Assembly (NCBI GenBank): GCA_051745085.1
Contig: JBNJDR010000033.1
Coordinates: 1 to 20,364, forward strand
DNA length: 20,364 nt
Direction of reading: 5' to 3'
Source: Halonatronomonas sp051745085
Lineage (GTDB): Bacteria > Bacillota > Halanaerobiia > Halanaerobiales > Halarsenatibacteraceae
Shown: positions 7,108 through 14,072 of the stretch, piece after piece
Layout: every line of letters starts with the position of its first letter
How positions within the stretch are numbered: the stretch's first letter is position 1
Made by a program: the position numbers and the translations under genes
Notes under the pieces: generated by a model
What the model was told of the DNA's origin: nothing
Databases searched by the model: none
What the model saw: the letters and a program-made list of their open reading frames with translations, nothing else

Positions 7108-7749
7108 ATGGTCAGAGAAAGAGAAAGAGAAAAGATGATCAAGGATCAGATTGTCAGCCGGGGAATTAAGTCAGAAGAGATTTTGCAGGCCTTTCATGAG
7201 GTGCCCCGACACGTCTTTGTAGATCAAGCCCATCAGAATTTAGCGTATACAGACCAGCCCCTACCGATTGGACAGGGTCAGACGATAAGTCAACCCTATA
7301 TTATCGCCTCGATGCTCAGAAAGATGGAAATTGAATCGGTAGAAAAGGTATTGGAGATAGGCAGCGGCTGTGGTTATGTTCTGGCTATTATGAGCCGAAT
7401 AGTATCTAAAGTATACGGGATCGAAAGGCAGCCGCAGCTGGCTCAAATGAGTAAGTCAAATATTTACAAACTGGACTACGAGAATATCGAAATTAAAGTA
7501 GGAGATGGCAGAAAAGGCTGGCCTGAAAAGGCGCCCTTCGACGGGATTATCGTTAGTGCCTCAACTGATAAGGTGCCGAAACCTTTACTGGAGCAATTAG
7601 AAATAGGCGGAAGGTTGATTATTCCTCTAGGGGGAGATTTTTTACAAAAACTTGTCCTCTTTACTAAAGAAAATGAGGAGGAAATAACCAGAGAAGAATT
7701 GGAGCCAGTTAGGTTTGTACCTCTCAAGTCAGGCATAGCCGGAGAGTAA
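7108..7749 (+). CDS. pcm: Protein-L-isoaspartate O-methyltransferase
   Basis: It repairs aged proteins by methylating L-isoaspartyl residues with S-adenosylmethionine. The 213 residues show the family pattern: RVPRHVF-like VPRHVFVD (32-39), the substrate-site segment LPIGQGQTISQPYIIA (52-67), the SAM-binding loop VLEIGSGCGYVLA (81-93), DGIIVSAS, and LIIPLGG. The frame opens at an ATG at 7090, but the ribosome site GGGAGGTGG lies after it, so the ATG at 7108 is the start. The first residues are a run of Arg/Glu (MVREREREK) coded by a short GAGAAA repeat. It follows the exporter terminator by 30 bases; whether it relies on read-through or an unseen promoter is unclear. No functional link to its neighbours is evident. 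Confidence 0.93.
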   Translation: MVREREREKMIKDQIVSRGIKSEEILQAFHEVPRHVFVDQAHQNLAYTDQPLPIGQGQTISQPYIIASMLRKMEIESVEKVLEIGSGCGYVLAIMSRIVSKVYGIERQPQLAQMSKSNIYKLDYENIEIKVGDGRKGWPEKAPFDGIIVSASTDKVPKPLLEQLEIGGRLIIPLGGDFLQKLVLFTKENEEEITREELEPVRFVPLKSGIAGE

Positions 7750-7763
7750 AGGACTGATTTAAG

Positions 7764-7792
7764 TTGACAGGGAAAACCTCGTATTATATAAT
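7764..7792 (+). promoter_or_regulatory. Consensus promoter of the metal-resistance operon
   Basis: Perfect TTGACA (7764-7769), a 17-bp spacer, and perfect TATAAT (7787-7792). A promoter this strong fits a gene set held off by a repressor and opened by metal. Confidence 0.85.
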
Positions 7793-7817
7793 ATACTTGA
7801 GTAATTGTTCAAGTATA
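7792..7817. promoter_or_regulatory. ArsR/SmtB-type operator overlapping the transcription start
   Basis: A perfect palindrome with 9-bp arms, TATACTTGA (7792-7800) and TCAAGTATA (7809-7817), separated by 8 bases. This is the size and sequence style (TTGA...TCAA) of CadC/SmtB/ZiaR operators. It starts on the last base of the -10 and spans the expected start near 7799, so bound repressor would block RNA polymerase. The likely ligand protein is encoded at 10064 in the same operon. Confidence 0.8.
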
Positions 7818-7844
7818 GTTTATAATTAACGAGGTGAGACATAT

Positions 7845-10037
7845 ATGGAAGCGAGAAAATTAGAGGCAACTGGAAGACAGAATGAAGTATTGGAATATAA
7901 GTTGAGTGGTGATTATTGTCCCAGCTGTATGGATAAGGTGGTTAAAGCTTTGACCGCTTCAGCTAACATATTGAATGTAAATTTATTTTATAATATTGAT
8001 AAATTACAAGTAGAGTTAATCGATAATTCTCAGATAGATTTAACCGAGATCGATAAAGAAGTAGAAAAAACTTTAAGTCGATATGAACCGTCGGCTTCCG
8101 CCTGCCGGGCAAATAAAGATAGTTTAGAGGATACTTCGGATAAGATTCAAAGGGGTCAACCTAAATGGTATCAAGACAGGCGCCTGCAGAGGATTTTAAG
8201 TGGGGTAGCTTTAGGAATATTTGGTTATTTAACTGCTGAAGTATTTGTCCTAAATGGATATATAAGTCTGGCCTTATATATCATAGGATATTGGCTTGTC
8301 GGTGCTTCTGTTCTAACTCAGGCGGGTAAAAATATTTTGTCCGGGCAAGTTTTTGACGAAAACTTTTTGATGTCTATAGCTACAATAGGAGCCTTTTTGA
8401 TCGGGGAATGGCCGGAAGCTATTGCTGTTATGGCTTTTTATAAGGTTGGTGAATATCTGCAGAATCGAGCCGTTTCTTCTTCTAAAAGTTCGATTAGGGA
8501 ATTGCTTGAACTTAAATCGGCAGAAGTGAAGATAAAAACCAGTTCAGGTCAGATTGAAAAAATAGCAGCCGAGGAAGTTAAACCTGGCGATAATTTGATA
8601 ATTAGTGCTGGCGAAAAAATACCAGTAGATGGAAAAATATTAGCAGGGAATTCCGCTTTAAATACATCGGCATTAACCGGGGAGTCCCGCCTTCTTTCGG
8701 TCAGCCCAGGTGATGAAGTTAGCGGAGGTATGATTAACAGTAGCGGATCTTTAGTTGTTGAAGCTATTAGGCCTTATTCTGAATCAGCAGTTGCTCGGAT
8801 TATAAAGTTGGTTGAAGAGGCTGCTGCTCGTAAATCAACAACAGAAAAGTTCATTACTCGCTTTGCTAGATATTATACACCAGCGGTGGTAGGAATTGCT
8901 ATTCTGGTTGCTTTATTACCCCCGCTCATTACTGGAGCCAGTTATTCTGTCTGGATATATCGGGCCTTAGTTTTTCTTGTTATTTCCTGTCCATGTGCTC
9001 TGGTTATCTCTATCCCTCTAAGTTTCTTTTCTGGGATTGGAGTAGCAGCTAAACAGGGAATTTTGGTCCAGGGCAGTAATTTTCTAGAAGTTTTGACAGA
9101 TATCAATACTGTTATCTTTGATAAAACAGGTACCTTAACTGAAGGCAAATTTACATTGAGCAATATAGAAACTGCTGGCGAGTATCAGGAAGAAGAGCTA
9201 TTACTATATGCTATTGCCGCGGAACAATATTCAAATCATGCTCTAGCTAGAGCTCTGCAGAAAGAAGCGGATAATTTTAATCAGCTTGCTCAGGTAGATA
9301 ATACAGAAGAGTATCCCGGTAAAGGCCTTGAAGCAATGATTGCAGGTAAGCAGATTTTACTGGGGAGTAGAGAGTGGTTGGTAAATGAAAAAGCTATGGA
9401 CTTTCCTGGCTCGGGTGATGCTGGGGCAGAAATATTAATCGCTATTGCTGGGCAGCCTGCTGGTGTTCTTTACTTTCAAGATAATCTTAAGGAAAATATT
9501 AAGACGACAATAGATGAACTGCAAAAGGTTGGAGTTAAAAGACAGATTATTTTGAGCGGTGACCGGACCGCTGAAGTTGCGGCGGTAGCTGATAAGTTAG
9601 GATTGGAGTATCAAGCTGAATTGTTACCTGAAGATAAGTTAAGACTGCTGGAAGAAATAAAAGCTGGTTTAACCGGTAAAGATAAGGTAGCCTATTTAGG
9701 CGATGGGATCAATGATTCTCCGGCTTTAGCTAGAGCCGATATAGGTATTGCTATGGGAGCTTTAGGGACCGATGTAGCTATTGAATCAGCTGATGTTGTC
9801 ATAATGGATGACAGCCCGGCTAAACTTTTGCAGGGGATCGAAATTTCGGAACAGACCAAAAAATTAATCTGGCAGAATATTTTTATGGCATTAGGGATCA
9901 AAGCCACCTTCATGGTCCTGGGCACGTTAGGTATAACAGGATTATGGCCGGCTGTGTTTGCTGATGTAGGAGTTACTATTCTGGCTATTTTTAATTCTTT
10001 GCGGATTCTCTGGCAGTACCGGAAGGAAGATCTCTAA
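7845..10037 (+). CDS. Zn2+/Cd2+/Pb2+-exporting P1B-type ATPase
   Basis: A 730-residue heavy-metal pump of the ZntA/CadA group. It has one N-terminal metal-binding domain with C25-P-S-C28, a linker, and paired N-terminal helices. Then come the actuator motif LTGESRLL, the membrane metal site S-C382-P-C384-A, the phosphorylated D426 in DKTGTLTEG, and the hinge GDGINDSPAL (D620). K686 in GIKATF and D707 in FADVGVT of the last two helices mark the divalent Zn/Cd/Pb subgroup rather than copper pumps. It uses ATP to expel metal across the cytoplasmic membrane. One oddity: the nucleotide-domain His-Pro motif reads H465-A466. A ribosome site (GAGGTGAG) precedes the ATG. The metal-sensor gene follows after 26 bases, and an operator covers the promoter. 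CadA and ZntA cannot be told apart by sequence alone. Confidence 0.93.
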   Translation: MEARKLEATGRQNEVLEYKLSGDYCPSCMDKVVKALTASANILNVNLFYNIDKLQVELIDNSQIDLTEIDKEVEKTLSRYEPSASACRANKDSLEDTSDKIQRGQPKWYQDRRLQRILSGVALGIFGYLTAEVFVLNGYISLALYIIGYWLVGASVLTQAGKNILSGQVFDENFLMSIATIGAFLIGEWPEAIAVMAFYKVGEYLQNRAVSSSKSSIRELLELKSAEVKIKTSSGQIEKIAAEEVKPGDNLIISAGEKIPVDGKILAGNSALNTSALTGESRLLSVSPGDEVSGGMINSSGSLVVEAIRPYSESAVARIIKLVEEAAARKSTTEKFITRFARYYTPAVVGIAILVALLPPLITGASYSVWIYRALVFLVISCPCALVISIPLSFFSGIGVAAKQGILVQGSNFLEVLTDINTVIFDKTGTLTEGKFTLSNIETAGEYQEEELLLYAIAAEQYSNHALARALQKEADNFNQLAQVDNTEEYPGKGLEAMIAGKQILLGSREWLVNEKAMDFPGSGDAGAEILIAIAGQPAGVLYFQDNLKENIKTTIDELQKVGVKRQIILSGDRTAEVAAVADKLGLEYQAELLPEDKLRLLEEIKAGLTGKDKVAYLGDGINDSPALARADIGIAMGALGTDVAIESADVVIMDDSPAKLLQGIEISEQTKKLIWQNIFMALGIKATFMVLGTLGITGLWPAVFADVGVTILAIFNSLRILWQYRKEDL

Positions 10038-10063
10038 AATTATCACAACAGGAGGGGGTTGTA

Positions 10064-10453
10064 ATGGAAAGAACTCGGGATAATAGTCAGGAAAAAAGAA
10101 GCAGCTGTTTGACCTGTGAAGTTTTTAATCCTCATGATATGATTGTAGATTTGCTAAAACAAAAAGAATTGGATGAAAAAACTTATCAACGGCTGGCGGA
10201 TATTTTCAAGGCACTATCTGACCCTACCCGGCTGAAAATAATTAATGCTTTGCGTATTCAGGAGTTATGTGTCTGCGACATTCAGGAGGCAGTCGGGTTA
10301 AGTACTTCGGCTGTTTCTCATCAATTACGGACATTGAGAAATCTCGATCTGGTTAAATTTAGAAAAGAGGGCCGACAGGCTATCTACTCTTTAGCAGATG
10401 AGCATGTTTTGGCCCTATTCAGCCAGGGTTTAGAGCACATTTTAGAAACTTAA
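10064..10453 (+). CDS. ArsR/SmtB-family metal-sensing repressor (CadC-like)
   Basis: A 129-residue winged-helix repressor that leaves DNA on binding metal. The core is ALSDPTRLKIINALR (50-64), the recognition helix LSTSAVSHQLRTL (79-91), and the wing KFRKEGRQAIYSL. Both classic metal sites are visible. C69 and C71 in ELCVCD, with C15 and C18 near the N-terminus, form the CadC-type thiolate (Cd/Pb) site. D112, H114, H125 and E128 match the spacing of the SmtB alpha-5 zinc site exactly. It is the second gene of the operon and probably represses its own promoter through the palindrome at 7792-7817. GGAGGGGG precedes the ATG. The family and mode are secure; whether Zn, Cd or Pb is the physiological inducer is not shown. 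Confidence 0.93.
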   Translation: MERTRDNSQEKRSSCLTCEVFNPHDMIVDLLKQKELDEKTYQRLADIFKALSDPTRLKIINALRIQELCVCDIQEAVGLSTSAVSHQLRTLRNLDLVKFRKEGRQAIYSLADEHVLALFSQGLEHILET

Positions 10454-10516
10454 GAGATTACAGCAAGCTTTTCATATTCTTTGGTTCGTTTTCCCGATAT
10501 TTATCTATTTTATGAG

Positions 10517-10554
10517 GTAAGCTAATTCTAATAGAATTGAGCTTACTTTTTTTT
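10517..10554 (+). terminator. Terminator of the metal-resistance operon
   Basis: GTAAGCTAATTCT (10517-10529) pairs with AGAATT-g-AGCTTAC (10533-10546) with one bulged G. The 3-base loop is followed by eight T residues. Confidence 0.85.
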
Positions 10555-10560
10555 GCAAAC

Positions 10561-10590
10561 CTAATTTAACACCTTAAAGCATTAAATTAG
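10561..10590. promoter_or_regulatory. Palindrome upstream of the proline-oxidation operon, possible regulator site
   Basis: CTAATTTAA (10561-10569) and TTAAATTAG (10582-10590) are a perfect 9-bp inverted repeat with a 12-base gap. There is no T run, so it is not a terminator. It lies about 125 bases upstream of the candidate -10 boxes, a distance suited to an activator. Which protein binds is unknown; the AraC-type regulator at 15764 is one candidate. Confidence 0.35.
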
Positions 10591-10701
10591 ATGGTAGATA
10601 GCCATTATATATAGAAAATTCAAAGCCTTTTCGATTGAAAATAACTTAAATTTGAAGGAAATATTCGTCTTAGCTAGAATAGTTATTAATGAAGAGAGAA
10701 T

Positions 10702-10712
10702 TATAATATAAT
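10702..10712 (+). promoter_or_regulatory. Candidate -10 region of the proline-oxidation operon
   Basis: Two overlapping TATAAT boxes (10702-10707 and 10707-10712) lie 35-45 bases before the first ATG. No good -35 is seen at the right distance, consistent with a promoter that needs an activator. The rest of the 293-bp gap between 10454 and 10746 holds only the terminator and palindrome listed separately. Confidence 0.35.
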
Positions 10713-10746
10713 CAAACTGTTTAATAGAAAGAAGAGGAGGGGAGTC

Positions 10747-11061
10747 ATGAGAATCCAAAATCACCCTGTTTTAAACTTTGAACGGGGAGAAAAAATTACC
10801 TTTACTTATAATGGTCAACCGATCGAGGCCTATTCGGGTGAAACTATAGCAGCGGCTCTGCATGCGGCTGGTATCAAAAAGCTTAAAAACAGTCTTCGGC
10901 ATAAGCGTCCCCGGGGATTTTTCTGTGCAATTGGTAATTGTTCTTCATGTCTAATGGTTGTAAATGGTAAGCCTAATGTTAAAACCTGTGTAACCCGAGT
11001 GGAACCAGGGATGAAGGTAGTTGAGCAAGTCGGGAAGGGTGATCTGAGTGGAAAGGTGTAA
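10747..11061 (+). CDS. [2Fe-2S]-binding subunit of a proline/amino-acid dehydrogenase complex (HcnA/LhpF-like)
   Basis: A 104-residue protein with a plant-ferredoxin-like fold. ITFTYNGQPIEAYSGETIAAAL forms the first strands, and the cluster cysteines are C60, C65, C68 and C81 (CAIGNCSSC then KTC). Such small subunits correspond to HcnA of hydrogen cyanide synthase, LhpF of D-hydroxyproline dehydrogenase, and the N-terminal domain of sarcosine oxidase alpha chains. It should pass electrons between flavins inside a membrane-free or loosely attached complex. It is the first gene of the operon, with ribosome site GAGGAGGGGAG before the ATG. The next gene starts inside its last five codons (14-base overlap), which points to coupled translation and a stoichiometric complex. 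The family is clear; the substrate follows only from context. Confidence 0.85.
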   Translation: MRIQNHPVLNFERGEKITFTYNGQPIEAYSGETIAAALHAAGIKKLKNSLRHKRPRGFFCAIGNCSSCLMVVNGKPNVKTCVTRVEPGMKVVEQVGKGDLSGKV

Positions 11062-12163
11062 TCTAGCTATCGTAGGTGGTGGTCCTGCTGGTTTAGCAGC
11101 AGCTATAAAGGCAGCTGAACTCGGCTTGCAGGATATTGTTCTTTTTGAAAGAGATGAATTTTTAGGAGGACAATTAGTTAAGCAGACTCATCAGTTTTTC
11201 GGCTCTAAAGAGGAGTTTGCTGGCACTAGAGGAGTAGATATCGCTGAAAATCTTAAGGAGCAGATAGCTCAACATCATACTATTACAGTGAAAAAAGGAA
11301 CGGTAGTTCAAGGTTATTACGAAGATGGTGTGATGACTTATAGTTATAAAGATAAATTTTGTACTATTCAACCAGCAAGAATGATAATAGCTACAGGTGC
11401 TTCGGAAAAAATGCTCGCCTTTCCTAATAATGATCTGCCCGGAATATATGGGGCTGGAGCTGTTCAGACTTTAATGAACCAATATGGAATAGTTCCTGGA
11501 GAAAGAGTATTGATGATTGGAGCAGGTAATATCGGTCTGATCGTTACATATCAATTGCTGCAGGCGGGAGTGGATGTTGCTGCTGTAGTAGAGGCTACCG
11601 GGAAAATTGGAGGATATGCTGTCCACGCCACTAAAATTAGAAGAGCCGGCGTTCCAATTTTAACAAAGCATTCAATAAAAAGTGCAGAAGGTAAAGAAAA
11701 GGTAGAAAGAGCGGTCATTTGTAAACTGGATGAATACTGGCAGCAGGTTACAGGTTCAGAAGAAACTTTAGAAGTAGATACTATCTGCCTGGCGGTGGGT
11801 TTAACCCCCAAAGTAGATTTAGCGCTTCAGGCTAATTGCGATATGGCCTATGTTTCTGAACTGGGTGGCGATGTCCCGGTGCGAGATGAAAGATTACAGC
11901 TTACTGATCCTGCTTTATATATAGCAGGTGATGCTGCCGGTATCGAGGAAGCTACCGCAGCCATTTTGGAAGGCCGTTATGCCGCCTGTAATGTTGTTGA
12001 GGATTTACAAGGTAAATCAGAGGGTTTGACCGCAGAAATCGCATCTGCTTTAGATAAATTGAAGCAGTTACGTCAGGGACCAGTGGGTAGAGAAATTTTG
12101 GCTGGCCTGGAAAAAGCAAGGGGTGACCTTAATGCTGGAACAAACAGGTATTCCAGACCGTGA
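11048..12163 (+). CDS. FAD/NAD(P)-binding oxidoreductase, alpha subunit of the dehydrogenase complex (HcnB/LhpE-like)
   Basis: A 371-residue two-dinucleotide-domain flavoprotein. The FAD motif is VGGGPAG (9-15), the second Rossmann motif is IGAGNIG (157-163), and IATGASEKMLAFP and the late FAD-contact YIAGDAAGIEEA are typical of this family. The start is GTG at 11048, preceded by AAGGGTGAT and overlapping the previous gene. HcnB-type subunits elsewhere usually end in a BFD-like [2Fe-2S] domain. Here the chain stops before it, and that domain is encoded separately two genes downstream. The expected role is to receive electrons from the catalytic beta subunit through iron-sulfur proteins and deliver them to NAD+ or another carrier; which acceptor is used cannot be seen. 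Confidence 0.85.
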   Translation: MERCNLAIVGGGPAGLAAAIKAAELGLQDIVLFERDEFLGGQLVKQTHQFFGSKEEFAGTRGVDIAENLKEQIAQHHTITVKKGTVVQGYYEDGVMTYSYKDKFCTIQPARMIIATGASEKMLAFPNNDLPGIYGAGAVQTLMNQYGIVPGERVLMIGAGNIGLIVTYQLLQAGVDVAAVVEATGKIGGYAVHATKIRRAGVPILTKHSIKSAEGKEKVERAVICKLDEYWQQVTGSEETLEVDTICLAVGLTPKVDLALQANCDMAYVSELGGDVPVRDERLQLTDPALYIAGDAAGIEEATAAILEGRYAACNVVEDLQGKSEGLTAEIASALDKLKQLRQGPVGREILAGLEKARGDLNAGTNRYSRP

Positions 12164-12623
12164 TAATATTCAGAGAAATTTGCCAGATCAAGAAAGGTTA
12201 GAAGAAGGGCCAGTAGCTATTTTTGAATGTTTTCAGGAAATACCCTGCGATCCTTGCTATTATAGCTGTCCGCTCAATGCAATCGAAGAGTTTGAAGATA
12301 TAAATGATCTCCCTGAGGTAGACTACGATGCTTGTAGTGGCTGTGCTCAGTGTGTTTCCAATTGCCCCGGGCTCGCCATATTCGTATTGGATTACAATTA
12401 TAGTGAGAAGCGGGGTGTAATCCGCCTCCCTTATGAATATACACCCCTCCCGGAAGTGGGTGAAACGGTAAAGGCCATGGATCGATCTGGAGCAGAAGTG
12501 GCTGAAGGCGAGATAGTGAAAGTGGTAAATCAACCAGCACAGGATAAAACAGCTGTAGTTTGGCTGGCAGTGGATAAAGATCTTTTATTGTCTGTCAGAC
12601 ATTTTAAGAGGATGGAGGAGTAA
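12132..12623 (+). CDS. Double [4Fe-4S] ferredoxin-like subunit of the dehydrogenase complex
   Basis: A 163-residue protein. Cysteines C33-x5-C39-x2-C42-x3-C46-P form a slightly stretched first cluster motif, and C68-x2-C71-x2-C74-x3-C78-P is a standard second one, so two [4Fe-4S] clusters are expected. About 75 residues after the ferredoxin domain (from about 90) look beta-rich and I do not recognise them. It probably wires the flavin subunits to each other or to ferredoxin. The frame is open to a GTG at 12123, but AAGGGGTGA just before the ATG at 12132 favours that start. Either way it overlaps the end of the alpha gene by 32 or 41 bases. Its place between alpha and the BFD-like subunit suggests a fixed member of the complex. 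Confidence 0.8.
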   Translation: MLEQTGIPDRDNIQRNLPDQERLEEGPVAIFECFQEIPCDPCYYSCPLNAIEEFEDINDLPEVDYDACSGCAQCVSNCPGLAIFVLDYNYSEKRGVIRLPYEYTPLPEVGETVKAMDRSGAEVAEGEIVKVVNQPAQDKTAVVWLAVDKDLLLSVRHFKRMEE

Positions 12624-12627
12624 AGTT

Positions 12628-12906
12628 ATGGATGCTGAAAATACTGTCATTTGTCGCTGTGAAGATTTGACCGAGGCTGAGGTATTAGAGGTGATCGAAT
12701 CTGGATATACAACCATAGATGAGATCAAACGGGTTATTAGGTTAGGAATGGGGCCCTGTCGGGGGGGCACATGTTTGCAGTTGATTTCCCGAATTTTAGC
12801 TAATTATAAAAATGGCCGGATCGATGAGATAAAGCAGCCTACCAATAGACCTCCAGTCGAAGGAATAAAAATTTCAGACCTGGCAGGTGAATTAAATGAA
12901 AAGTAG
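12628..12906 (+). CDS. BFD-like [2Fe-2S]-binding subunit
   Basis: A 92-residue protein with the bacterioferritin-associated-ferredoxin type cluster motif: C9-R-C11 (VICRCEDLTE) and, after a helical stretch, C44-x4-C49 (MGPCRGGTC). The C-x4-C spacing is the form seen in the C-terminal domains of HcnB and related sarcosine/proline oxidoreductases, rather than the C-x2-C of free Bfd. It therefore supplies as a separate chain the domain missing from the alpha subunit at 11048. It starts four bases after the previous stop with AGGAGGAG upstream, and its end overlaps the next gene by 11 bases. The role is electron transfer within the complex. Confidence 0.85.
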   Translation: MDAENTVICRCEDLTEAEVLEVIESGYTTIDEIKRVIRLGMGPCRGGTCLQLISRILANYKNGRIDEIKQPTNRPPVEGIKISDLAGELNEK

Positions 12907-14041
12907 TGCAGAAGTGGTGATCATAGGTGGTGGAGTTGTAGGCCTGGCTACTGCTTATAATCTGGCCCGTCAGGGGATGAAGGATGTAGTAGTACTGGAA
13001 AAAGATTTCTTAGGAAGTGGCGCTACTGGTCGATGTGGCGCTGGGATTAGACAGCAGTGGGGCACAGAAATGAACTGCCGTCTGGCTCGCAGAAGTATGG
13101 ATATTTTTGAAAATATGAATGAGATTTTAGATACAGAAAAAGATATCGAACTAAAGCAGCAGGGTTATCTCTTGCTGGCTTTTTCTGAAGAGGAACAAGA
13201 ACAGTTCCAGAAGAATATTGAATTACAGAATAGAGAAAACATACCATCTCGGGGGATCACCCCGACTGAAGCTAAAGAAATAGTACCTCATTTGAATCTT
13301 GAAGGGATAACAGGCGCTGCTTTTTGTCCAACGGATGGCCATGCTAATCCTTTTTTAGTCGTTAAAGCTTACGAAGATGCTGCTCGGAGGTTGGGTGTAG
13401 AAATTAAAACATACACAGAAGCTTTAGCTATTAAAAGGGAAAACGATAAAATTACAGGTGTAAAGACTGATAAAGGTTTTATCAGGACCGACAAAGTCAT
13501 GAATGCTGCTGGTGGTTATTCATGCAAAATAGGAGAGATGGTCGGTCTGGACCTTCCTGTCAAACCTGAAAGACATGAAATAATGGTTACTGAAAGGGTT
13601 GAACCGTTCCAGGGGCCGATGGTAATGTCATTTTCGTATAATATTTACTGTCAGCAGACTCCCGAAGGGCCTTTTTTAATGGGTTTTGGTGACCCTGATG
13701 AACCGGCTAGTTTCAATCGGAATAGCAGCTGGCAGTTTATTGAAGAAATGTCGCGCAAGGCGGCTAAGTTACTTCCGCCGTTAGGAAATTTGAGGGTGGT
13801 AAGACAGTGGGCTGGTTTGTACAATATAACTCCTGATAGGCAGCCGATCATCACCGAATCAAAAGAGGTGCCTGGTTTTTATATGGCTATAGGTTTTTCC
13901 GGACATGGCTTTATGATCGCACCTATGACTGGTGAAATAATGGCTGATATCATTTTAGGTCAGGAAACAGATTTAGATGTTCAACTAGATTTAGAAAGGT
14001 TCGCTAGAGGCGACCTTATTCTGGAACCATCTGTGGTCTAG
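12896..14041 (+). CDS. FAD-dependent catalytic (beta) subunit, probable proline dehydrogenase (DadA/SoxB/HcnC family)
   Basis: A 381-residue amine-oxidising flavoprotein of the DAO superfamily. The FAD motif is IIGGGVVGLATAYNLA (9-24), followed by VVLEKDFLGSGATGRCGAGIR, the usual flavin-contact region. RQWAGLYNITPDRQPII and GFSGHGFMIAPMTGE near the end close the active site as in sarcosine oxidase and proline dehydrogenase beta chains. It should oxidise a secondary or primary amino acid and pass electrons to the accessory iron-sulfur and FAD/NAD subunits encoded just upstream. A P5C dehydrogenase gene follows 31 bases later, making L-proline (or D-/hydroxyproline) the most likely substrate. 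Sarcosine, glycine or D-amino acids remain possible from sequence alone. The start overlaps the preceding gene by 11 bases, with AGGTGA upstream. Confidence 0.85.
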   Translation: MKSSAEVVIIGGGVVGLATAYNLARQGMKDVVVLEKDFLGSGATGRCGAGIRQQWGTEMNCRLARRSMDIFENMNEILDTEKDIELKQQGYLLLAFSEEEQEQFQKNIELQNRENIPSRGITPTEAKEIVPHLNLEGITGAAFCPTDGHANPFLVVKAYEDAARRLGVEIKTYTEALAIKRENDKITGVKTDKGFIRTDKVMNAAGGYSCKIGEMVGLDLPVKPERHEIMVTERVEPFQGPMVMSFSYNIYCQQTPEGPFLMGFGDPDEPASFNRNSSWQFIEEMSRKAAKLLPPLGNLRVVRQWAGLYNITPDRQPIITESKEVPGFYMAIGFSGHGFMIAPMTGEIMADIILGQETDLDVQLDLERFARGDLILEPSVV

Positions 14042-14072
14042 AGTTAACAAAATTTTAATGAGGTGATGCTAA

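Noticed and set aside
7111..7130. Short GAGAAA repeat at the start of pcm as a phase-variation tract
   Set aside because: Only about three units of six bases. Gain or loss of a unit keeps the reading frame, so no on/off switching is possible.
12198..12540. Two overlapping minus-strand frames of 88-111 codons opposite the [4Fe-4S] gene
   Set aside because: The plus strand has a clear double-cluster ferredoxin with family cysteine spacing. The minus frames have no recognisable motif or ribosome site.
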